Shown here: in pieces, positions 1 through 4,535 of the stretch
How the letters are laid out: each line of letters opens with the position of its first letter
Position numbering within the stretch: position 1 is the stretch's first letter
Assembly: GCA_946886125.1 (NCBI GenBank)
Contig: CAMPHY010000030.1
Coordinates: 1 to 8,442, forward strand
Length of the DNA: 8,442 nt
Source: an uncultured Candidatus Saccharibacteria bacterium
GTDB taxonomy: Bacteria; Patescibacteria; Saccharimonadia; Saccharimonadales; UBA6022
Direction of reading: 5' to 3'
Made by a program: the position numbers and the translations under genes
The notes under the pieces: generated by a model
Databases searched by the model: none
What the model was told of the DNA's origin: nothing
What the model saw: only the letters and a program-made list of their open reading frames with translations

Positions 1-33
1 ACCTTTTTGTTTGTGTGTTTTTGAACGTTTCAT
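1..33 (-). CDS. Possible start of a truncated basic protein
   Basis: Read on the minus strand, an ATG at 33-31 opens a frame that stays open to the window edge and encodes MKRSKTHKQKG, which is strongly basic. A -10-like TATAAC lies at 49-44, ten bases before the ATG. There is no clear ribosome binding site. Eleven residues are too few to identify a family. A small ribosomal or nucleic-acid-binding protein would suit the composition, but that is a guess. The frame may also be chance. Confidence 0.25.
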   Translation of the reverse strand, partial: MKRSKTHKQKG

Positions 34-114
34 AGTGCTTATAGTTATAGCACACGGTATTAAGTCAGACTAGATTTAGCTGCAGGATATCTACGAACAT
101 TACCTCATCTAAAC

Positions 115-156
115 AAATAAAATAGAGTAATGCAGCCGCATTACTCTATTTTATTT
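115..156 (-). terminator. Hairpin terminator of tRNA-Ser(GCU)
   Basis: A perfect 19-bp inverted repeat (115-133 with 138-156) encloses a 4-base loop. The outer stem is A/T-rich, so the minus-strand transcript ends in a U-rich run (ttttattt). The stem includes position 156, which is the final A of the tRNA CCA, so tRNA and terminator are joined. The symmetry would allow it to work in both directions. Confidence 0.85.
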
Positions 157-248
157 GGCGGAGGAGGGGAGATTCGAACTCCCGCTCCAGGTCTCCCCAG
201 ACTAACGATTTAGCAAACCGTCCCCTTAAGCCACTTGGGTACCCCTCC
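156..248 (-). tRNA. tRNA-Ser, anticodon GCU
   Basis: The minus strand folds as a class II tRNA. The acceptor arm GGAGGGG (248-242) pairs with CTCCTCC with one G-U pair, followed by G and an encoded CCA (158-156). The anticodon stem ACGGT/ATCGT carries the loop TTGCTAA, giving anticodon GCT (214-212), which reads AGC and AGU. A long variable arm with a GTCT/AGAC stem is the serine hallmark. The T arm is GGGAG-TTCGAAT-CTCCC. The total is 93 nt. A -10-like TACAAT lies at 263-258 with only a weak -35 match. Confidence 0.96.
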
Positions 249-257
249 ACGCTGGGT

Positions 258-263
258 ATTGTA
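258..263 (-). promoter_or_regulatory. Likely -10 element of tRNA-Ser(GCU)
   Basis: The minus strand reads TACAAT at 263-258, a five-of-six match to TATAAT. This places the transcription start around 251, a few bases before the mature tRNA 5' end at 248. No good -35 hexamer is visible at the usual spacing, so the assignment is tentative. Confidence 0.45.
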
Positions 264-322
264 CGTACAAGATATACCTCTCCGTACTCGGATAATTGTA
301 ACATATAACAGGGGCTGACGTG

Positions 323-350
323 TAGACTTTTAAGCTAAAAACGTTATACT
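323..350 (+). promoter_or_regulatory. Likely promoter of pilin gene at 386
   Basis: TAGACT (323-328, four of six matches to TTGACA), a 16-bp spacer and TATACT (345-350, five of six) precede the pilin gene. Transcription would start near 357, giving a leader of about 29 nt. That leader contains the ribosome binding site AAAGGA at 371-376. Confidence 0.5.
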
Positions 351-385
351 TAGCACTATATTACGTAAGCAAAGGACAGTATTTC

Positions 386-811
386 ATGAAAAAACTTATT
401 TTTGCACTTATGGCAGCGGCTATCATTGGTAGCGCGAGTGTCGCACTTGCTCTTTCGCAGACTCCATTCGTCCAAGCTCAAGTACAAGAAGGTGCCGAAG
501 CGGCTCGCGGCAATGATCAACCAGCAAATTTGTTTAATATTGGTGGTGACGAGGGAGTATTTACTACCGTTGTAAATATCCTTCTCTTTTTAATCGGTGC
601 CATTAGTGTGATTATGATCATTATTGGTGGTATTCGCTATGCTGTCTCTGGAGGTAACTCGAGTGCGGTGAGCGCAGCAAAAAACACTATACTGTATGCA
701 ATTGTCGGTATTATCGTAGCTGTCTTAGCATTTGCTATTGTTAACTTCGTTCTAGAAGGACTTCTCCAAGGGACAACTGGCGGCGGTACAGGGAACGGAA
801 CGAATATATAG
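386..811 (+). CDS. VirB2/TrbC-like pilin, standalone copy
   Basis: A 141-residue exported pilin-like protein. Residues 1-31 form a Sec signal peptide (KK, a hydrophobic stretch, likely cleavage after FVQA). A polar stretch follows to about 57, then two membrane helices (about 61-83 and 101-123) joined by a short loop GGIRYAVSGGNSSAVSAAKN (81-100). This two-helix hairpin is the VirB2/TrbC pattern. The mature protein would sit in the membrane and be drawn into a type IV secretion-type pilus. A Gly/Thr-rich tail follows (130-141). The start has AAAGGA 9 bases upstream. It stands alone between two tRNA-Ser genes on the opposite strand and lacks cysteine. Residues 98-123 are identical to 107-132 of the paralog at 2277-2699. 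The family is fairly sure; pilus membership is inferred. Confidence 0.85.
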   Translation: MKKLIFALMAAAIIGSASVALALSQTPFVQAQVQEGAEAARGNDQPANLFNIGGDEGVFTTVVNILLFLIGAISVIMIIIGGIRYAVSGGNSSAVSAAKNTILYAIVGIIVAVLAFAIVNFVLEGLLQGTTGGGTGNGTNI

Positions 812-830
812 CTTTCACCATACTATATAC

Positions 831-866
831 AAGAAAAATACAGTCCAACTGGACTGTATTTTTCTT
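831..866. terminator. Bidirectional terminator, pilin gene and tRNA-Ser(UGA)
   Basis: A perfect 16-bp inverted repeat (831-846 with 851-866) has the 4-base loop aact. Both ends are A/T-rich, so either strand yields a hairpin followed by a U run. It lies 19 bases after the pilin stop codon and ends on position 866, the last A of the encoded CCA of the opposing tRNA. It therefore closes two convergent genes. Confidence 0.85.
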
Positions 867-953
867 GGCGGAGAGGGCGAGATTCGAACTCGCGGTAAGT
901 TGCCCTACGCTTGTTTTCAAGACAAGTACCTTAAACCACTCGGTCACCTCTCC
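866..953 (-). tRNA. tRNA-Ser, anticodon UGA
   Basis: The minus strand folds as a class II tRNA of 88 nt. The acceptor GGAGAGG (953-947) pairs perfectly with CCTCTCC, followed by G and an encoded CCA (868-866). The anticodon stem CTTGT/ACAAG carries loop CTTGAAA, giving anticodon TGA (919-917), which reads UCA and possibly other UCN codons. A long variable arm and the T arm GCGAG-TTCGAAT-CTCGC complete it. It shares the T-loop region with the GCU gene, as expected for serine isoacceptors. Confidence 0.96.
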
Positions 954-968
954 GTAATTCCGAAGACT

Positions 969-997
969 ATCGTATCAGATTATTCCTCCTTAGTCGA
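969..997 (-). promoter_or_regulatory. Possible promoter of tRNA-Ser(UGA)
   Basis: The minus strand reads TCGACT (997-992), a 17-bp spacer and TACGAT (974-969). Each hexamer matches four of six consensus bases. The start would fall near 962, just before the tRNA 5' end at 953. The position is right, but the match quality is only moderate. Confidence 0.35.
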
Positions 998-1607
998 GAG
1001 GTTGTCCTGCAATTATCACCATCTCACCTCACTCATATCTACCTCTATTAAATCTCGTGCAGCATAATACATAATCACACCAGTTATTACTACGTCATCG
1101 AACAGTAAAAGTTATTACATATCAACCTTGCTTGCCGTAAATATTTTCTTTGCGTGCTAGAAACATACTGCACGATCAACACCACGCTGTTACGCATGTA
1201 TCACTCAGCGAAGAGAACAGGTTATATTCGTTGAGCCATACTTTTAATAATTACAGGAACGACAGTTACTTTAAAGGGAAGGTCGGGTAGTATTACTGCT
1301 ATAAGCTCAGTGAGTGTTCATCCACTATGCACGCTTGATTCAAGCTTATATTTGTTAATTATACGCCATTCCGCCAAGCCACACATCAGCCTCGAAAATA
1401 AGGCACATACCCCTTGTATGCCCACCAGCTCGTCACACGGGTCGTCAACACGTCAAGAGGTGTCCATATGGCCTGTAAATGATGTCCTATTTACAATGAA
1501 TACCCAACAAAGTAATGTATTTACTGCAATTATAACAGGGGTCAAAAACGACAATCATGAGCAATATATCAAGCATTGTGTTATTTACGTTTAGGGCACT
1601 CCTTCAG
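998..1607. other. Long stretch with no supportable gene
   Basis: I find no convincing gene, tRNA, terminator hairpin or repeat here. The longest open frame begins with GTG at 1310 and runs 94 codons to 1594. It has no ribosome binding site, no recognisable motif and a His/Ser/Thr/Cys mix typical of random translation. Short inverted repeats occur (for example 1055-1062 with 1168-1175), but at about the number expected by chance. The stretch could hold an unrecognised small RNA or a decayed gene. Confidence 0.5.
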
Positions 1608-1636
1608 TTGATTATACGGTATGTATTGGTTATACT
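1608..1636 (+). promoter_or_regulatory. Promoter of the Hsp20 gene
   Basis: TTGATT (1608-1613) and TATACT (1631-1636) are separated by exactly 17 bp and match the housekeeping sigma consensus well. The start would be near 1643, leaving about a 40-nt leader. I see no CIRCE element (TTAGCACTC-N9-GAGTGCTAA) and no convincing hairpin over the ribosome binding site, so heat control is not evident from the DNA. Confidence 0.65.
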
Positions 1637-1683
1637 GATAGGGACTATCTGTCAATAGAGCCTAGAGAAAAGTGGAGGATATC

Positions 1684-2148
1684 ATGGCCCGGAAACAAAA
1701 CGACGATTTGCTCATCGAGGACGAACTCGCTGCAGCATTCCTAAACGACGAAGACCTAACAACAAGTACACCAAACACTTCAGCACCGTCTGAAGACAAT
1801 TGGGAAGAAGCCGAGGATGATTTTCCTGGCCAACTCGCAGTTGACGTGTACGAAACTGAGGAGCGCTTAGTTGTTAAAGCCCGCACTGCAGGCGTAAACA
1901 AAGAAGATCTCGATGTCAGTATTTCTGATGGTATTTTAACTATCAGCGGTACGCTCAGTAGCGGTGACGACAGCGATGCAATAAACTGGCACATTCAAGA
2001 ATGCTATTGGGGCGAATTCAGTCGTACACTAGCACTCCCTGTGCCAGTAAAAGAAGATGAAGTAGAAGCAGTCCTTAAAGACGGCGTGCTCGCTATTACC
2101 TTTATCAAGGTAAAGCAAGAACAAGCGAAGAAGATCCAAGTCCTCTAA
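1684..2148 (+). CDS. Small heat shock protein, Hsp20/alpha-crystallin family
   Basis: A 154-residue cytoplasmic chaperone of the small heat shock family, which binds unfolding proteins without ATP and holds them for refolding. An acidic, poorly ordered N-terminal arm (1-48) is followed by the alpha-crystallin domain (about 50-143). That domain carries QLAVDVYETEERLVVKA, AGVNKEDLDVSI, the segment ECYWGEFSRTLALP and the family signature DGVLAI near 133-138. The C-terminal IQV (151-153) is the I-x-I/V tail motif that docks in a neighbouring subunit's groove during oligomer assembly. The start is ATG 1684, with GGAGG at 1674-1678 five bases upstream. A GTG at 1672 in the same frame overlaps that ribosome binding site and is unlikely to be used. 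It has its own promoter and terminator and is not in an operon with the pilins. Confidence 0.95.
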   Translation: MARKQNDDLLIEDELAAAFLNDEDLTTSTPNTSAPSEDNWEEAEDDFPGQLAVDVYETEERLVVKARTAGVNKEDLDVSISDGILTISGTLSSGDDSDAINWHIQECYWGEFSRTLALPVPVKEDEVEAVLKDGVLAITFIKVKQEQAKKIQVL

Positions 2149-2171
2149 CTAAAAGAGGCTTCGATCAACAT

Positions 2172-2202
2172 AAAACGACCCGGGTGCGAGCGGGTCGTTT
2201 TT
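2172..2202 (+). terminator. Terminator of the Hsp20 gene
   Basis: An 11-bp stem (2172-2182 with 2191-2201), G/C-rich near its 8-base loop, runs into a T run at 2198-2202. It sits 23 bases after the Hsp20 stop codon. Confidence 0.85.
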
Positions 2203-2233
2203 AATAGGTAACATATCTGTTTAGTGCGAAATA

Positions 2234-2263
2234 AAAAATAACCCGCCAAGACGGGTTATTTTT
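2234..2263 (-). terminator. Terminator of the minus-strand pilin cluster
   Basis: A perfect 12-bp inverted repeat (2234-2245 with 2252-2263) has a 6-base loop. On the minus strand it lies 13 bases after the stop codon of the last pilin gene, and the RNA ends in a U-rich run. With A and T runs on both sides it could also stop leftover Hsp20 transcripts from the other direction. Confidence 0.85.
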
Positions 2264-2276
2264 AAAAAGGATTGTA

Positions 2277-2699
2277 CTAAGCGGTACCTTCAATGATCCC
2301 GTCGAGTACGAAGTTAACGATCGCAAAGGCGAGTACGGCGACGATAATACCAACGATTGCATAGAGAATCGTATTCTTAGCAGACGTTACCGCAGATTGA
2401 TCACCACCAGAAATAGTGTAGCGGATACCACCGAAGATCAACATAATTACCGCGATAGCACCAATGATAAATAGCAAGATATTTACGATAGTCGTAAAGA
2501 TGCTATTATCACCACCGAACAGCTCATCTGGCTGATCTTCAGTATTACCACAGTCGATACCAGCATTGATACCACCAGCAGGGCCGGTCTCACAACCTTG
2601 CGCGAACGCAGTAGGTGCTACGGTAAACGCGCTAACGCCAAGCGCTAGGGCAGGAACTACTAGCAAGCCTGCTAGCATCGTTTTAATTGTTTTCTTCAT
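2277..2699 (-). CDS. VirB2/TrbC-like pilin, last of cluster
   Basis: A 140-residue exported two-helix pilin-like protein. Residues 1-33 form a signal peptide with probable cleavage at AFA/Q. A short exported segment carries two cysteines (C36, C50) that could form a disulfide. Membrane helices at about 69-91 and 110-132 are joined by GGIRYTISGGDQSAVTSAKN. AAAGGA sits 8 bases before the ATG. It is the closest paralog of the pilin at 386-811, with the second helix identical over 26 residues. A 71-bp gap with its own promoter separates it from the preceding gene, so it can be made in excess of the others. That would suit a major pilin, but this is inference. Confidence 0.86.
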   Translation of the reverse strand: MKKTIKTMLAGLLVVPALALGVSAFTVAPTAFAQGCETGPAGGINAGIDCGNTEDQPDELFGGDNSIFTTIVNILLFIIGAIAVIMLIFGGIRYTISGGDQSAVTSAKNTILYAIVGIIVAVLAFAIVNFVLDGIIEGTA

Positions 2700-2738
2700 T
2701 CTTTATTTCCTTTCGTTATAGAATAGAATCTATTTAAA

Positions 2739-2767
2739 GTTATATCAGATATACCAATATTTGTTAA
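2739..2767 (-). promoter_or_regulatory. Internal promoter of pilin gene 2277-2699
   Basis: The minus strand reads TTAACA (2767-2762), a 17-bp spacer and TATAAC (2744-2739). Each hexamer matches five of six consensus bases, which makes this among the best promoter matches in the window. The -35 box begins just after the stop codon of the upstream pilin gene (2773-2771). The start would be near 2732. No terminator separates the two genes, so read-through is also possible. Confidence 0.65.
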
Positions 2768-2770
2768 GGG

Positions 2771-3157
2771 TTAAAATTGATCGATCACAAAATTGACAAT
2801 TGCAAATGACAAGATAGCAATAATCAATCCAATGACTGCATAAAGAATTGTGTTCTTTGCCGCAGCCACATTAGATGTATCACCTGCAGAGAGAGTATAG
2901 CGAATACCACCAACAATAATCATAATCACCGCAATCGTTCCTATTAAGAAGAGGAGGGTATTTATAACAGGAGTAATCACATCTTCCGCTTGCCCCTCGC
3001 GACCAGCACAGACAGCACTGTCTGCGTTAGCTTCGGACTCGCAGGTATCATATATATCATCCGCTAACGTCTGAGCGGATACGGTAATGGGCGCTAACAT
3101 CATGCTAGCAGCAAATACCATAGCTAAGCTCATAATTATCTGTTTAATTGTTTTCAT
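2771..3157 (-). CDS. VirB2/TrbC-like pilin
   Basis: A 128-residue exported pilin-like protein. The signal peptide is residues 1-28 (likely cleavage VSA/Q). The short exported segment has two cysteines (C39, C50). Helices lie at about 61-83 and 102-126, with the joining loop GGIRYTLSAGDTSNVAAAKN. It ends right after the second helix, with no tail. The ATG follows the upstream gene's TAA with no gap, and AGGAG sits 8 bases before it inside that gene, so translation is probably coupled. It resembles the pilins at 386 and 2277 more than the other three members of the cluster. Confidence 0.86.
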   Translation of the reverse strand: MKTIKQIIMSLAMVFAASMMLAPITVSAQTLADDIYDTCESEANADSAVCAGREGQAEDVITPVINTLLFLIGTIAVIMIIVGGIRYTLSAGDTSNVAAAKNTILYAVIGLIIAILSFAIVNFVIDQF

Positions 3158-3442
3158 TTAAAAAGCTCCTATGACAAATTGAGTAATAACAAACGCCAGC
3201 AAAATCACGACTATTCCGATAGCAGCATACAAAATAGCGCTCTTGGCTTTTTTAACCGAATTAGATTCACCGGCAGAAGTGACGTAAGTAAATCCAGCAA
3301 TAATAATGACCAGCACACAAATAAGACCGCCTAAAAAGTACACCACATTTAAGATGCCATCAAAAACTGCTACATCTGACGTACGGGGAATACCAACCTC
3401 GTCGGCATTCAATGTCTGAGCTATATATACTAACCAGTTCAT
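3158..3442 (-). CDS. Short pilin-like protein without a typical signal peptide
   Basis: A 94-residue protein with the same two-helix core as its neighbours: helices at about 28-50 and 68-93, and a loop containing YVTSAGESNSVKKAK. The long N-terminal signal peptide of its paralogs is missing. Only about 27 residues precede helix 1, starting MNWLVYIAQTLNADEV, with no basic n-region. Its one cysteine (C42) lies inside helix 1. Its ATG overlaps the upstream stop as ATGA, with AGGAG 10 bases upstream, and its own TAA abuts the next ATG. The short N-terminus is therefore the real gene structure and not a mis-set start. The family is supported; its exact role (minor pilin or inner-membrane subunit) is unknown. 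Confidence 0.82.
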   Translation of the reverse strand: MNWLVYIAQTLNADEVGIPRTSDVAVFDGILNVVYFLGGLICVLVIIIAGFTYVTSAGESNSVKKAKSAILYAAIGIVVILLAFVITQFVIGAF

Positions 3443-3876
3443 GTACTAATTGCTCCTGAGACTAAGTTTACGATGATAACGGCAGAAACAGAAATTGCCA
3501 GGCCAATGACGGCATTTAAAATAGATTTTCGAGCTTTCACTGCGCCTTCTGCTGAACCGCCACTAGTTAAGAAGAGGAATCCACCGTAAAGGATAAAGGC
3601 AACTGCGATATAACCTACTAACTGCAACATGATCTCAATCACATTTAATACGATCGTCCATATAAAGGCAGATAGTCCTTTTACTTCAGGTGATTCAATG
3701 ACACAATTTCCGCTCTCATCTTCAACGGTTAAGCCGTCATACCAAGGCGGAATAGTAAGTATATTGCCATTAGTACACTCAGCTGCAACAGTTTGTGGCG
3801 AGAGGGCTGCAAATACAGTACCGCCTACAGAAGTAGCAAAGATAAGTGCAAGCAACCAGTTTTTAATATGTTTCAT
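3439..3876 (-). CDS. Divergent VirB2/TrbC-like pilin
   Basis: A 145-residue exported pilin-like protein. The signal peptide spans about residues 1-32 (cleavage at VFA/A or VAA/E). The exported segment is longer than in its paralogs, with C34 and C58 and an aromatic patch near PPWYDG. A long first hydrophobic stretch (about 68-103) and a second helix (117-142) flank LTSGGSAEGAVKARKS, which keeps the family loop pattern. The stop TGA overlaps the next start (ATGA). The ribosome binding site AAAGGA lies across the end of the preceding gene, 6 bases upstream of which the two genes are separated. It is clearly related to the family but distant from the 386/2277 pair. Confidence 0.83.
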   Translation of the reverse strand: MKHIKNWLLALIFATSVGGTVFAALSPQTVAAECTNGNILTIPPWYDGLTVEDESGNCVIESPEVKGLSAFIWTIVLNVIEIMLQLVGYIAVAFILYGGFLFLTSGGSAEGAVKARKSILNAVIGLAISVSAVIIVNLVSGAIST

Positions 3877-3882
3877 AATATA

Positions 3883-4377
3883 TTATCCTTTTATAACAGT
3901 CTTGTTTGTATTAACACCATTTGTCACCATGCTGCCCTGATACGAAGCAAGTACGCTACTAGAAGATGTCTTTGCGGTGTCAAAAATACCACCAGGGATC
4001 AAGAAGTTCGAAATAACGAACATAAGTGCGAATGCCAGTAGTCCAATAACAACGTTAGTTATAATCCCCATAGCTTTTTTCACTTGTTCAGAATTACCAC
4101 CAGCAGACGTATAGAGGATAGCCCCATAGACAATACCACCGACCGCTAACACACCTACACCAGCGGTCATGATCGTAATGACCATTTCCAGTAACACCCA
4201 CACCCCTGAACGCTCCACGTCACCAGATGCCTCATCCTCTTCATCAATATCACAGCTAATAATTGCCGTTTCTACCTCACCACAGGTAGTTTGGGCATAC
4301 GCCTCAGGAGCTATAAATAGAAGTAACCCTAATCCGAATACTACCGCAAGACTTATAATTGTTTGTTTTATGTTCAT
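3883..4377 (-). CDS. VirB2/TrbC-like pilin with C-terminal tail, first in cluster
   Basis: A 164-residue exported pilin-like protein and the promoter-proximal gene of the minus-strand cluster. The signal peptide is residues 1-28 (cleavage AYA/QT). A short acidic exported part has C32 and C42. Helices lie at about 61-90 and 104-126, joined by YTSAGGNSEQVKKAMG. Unlike its paralogs it continues about 38 residues past helix 2 with a Ser/Thr/Asn-rich tail (127-164), which in the usual VirB2 topology would face outward. No ribosome binding site precedes the ATG, and the promoter -10 lies only ten bases away, so the mRNA probably has almost no leader. The next gene follows after 6 bases. Confidence 0.83.
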   Translation of the reverse strand: MNIKQTIISLAVVFGLGLLLFIAPEAYAQTTCGEVETAIISCDIDEEDEASGDVERSGVWVLLEMVITIMTAGVGVLAVGGIVYGAILYTSAGGNSEQVKKAMGIITNVVIGLLAFALMFVISNFLIPGGIFDTAKTSSSSVLASYQGSMVTNGVNTNKTVIKG

Positions 4378-4387
4378 AACTATCTAT

Positions 4388-4416
4388 AAAATACGATAAA
4401 ACAAGTATCGTGGCAA
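4388..4416 (-). promoter_or_regulatory. Promoter of the pilin cluster, very short leader
   Basis: The minus strand reads TTGCCA (4416-4411), a 17-bp spacer and TATTTT (4393-4388). Transcription would start near 4381, only a few bases before the ATG at 4377. The spacer contains an inverted repeat, ACGATA (4393-4398) and TATCGT (4406-4411), which could be an operator. Confidence 0.5.
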
Positions 4417-4447
4417 GTGTTAAACAATAGATAAAAGTAAAATGCTA

Positions 4448-4476
4448 TTGCTTTTTTAATGAATATAGTGTATAGT
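4448..4476 (+). promoter_or_regulatory. Promoter of the 4536 gene
   Basis: TTGCTT (4448-4453), a 17-bp spacer and TATAGT (4471-4476) match the housekeeping consensus well. The start near 4483 gives a leader of about 50 nt, with AAGGAA at 4519-4524 as the ribosome binding site. It is back-to-back with the pilin-cluster promoter, 31 bp apart. Confidence 0.65.
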
Positions 4477-4535
4477 TATGAACATATAAACAAGTTTTAA
4501 GCGACCATATAAGCGCGCAAGGAACAAAGTACATT

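Noticed and set aside
985..992. Perfect minus-strand ribosome-binding-like TAAGGAGG
   Set aside because: No start codon follows at a usable distance, and the sequence leads into a tRNA gene.
1055..1175. 8-base inverted repeat TCGTGCAG / CTGCACGA
   Set aside because: The arms are over 100 bases apart, and a few such pairs are expected by chance in 700 bp.
304..1541. Shared 11-mer TATAACAGGGG at 304-314 and 1531-1541, possibly a common regulatory site
   Set aside because: The flanks do not match, and the two copies sit at different distances from their nearest promoters.
1310..1594. 94-codon open frame starting with GTG
   Set aside because: It has no ribosome binding site, no recognisable motif and random-looking composition, and it lies in a stretch with no other coding signal.
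1672..1683. GTG at 1672 as the Hsp20 start
   Set aside because: It overlaps the ribosome binding site GGAGG at 1674-1678, which serves the ATG at 1684 with normal spacing.
1643..1683. RNA thermometer or CIRCE element upstream of Hsp20
   Set aside because: There is no CIRCE inverted repeat, and I could not find a stable pairing that hides the ribosome binding site.
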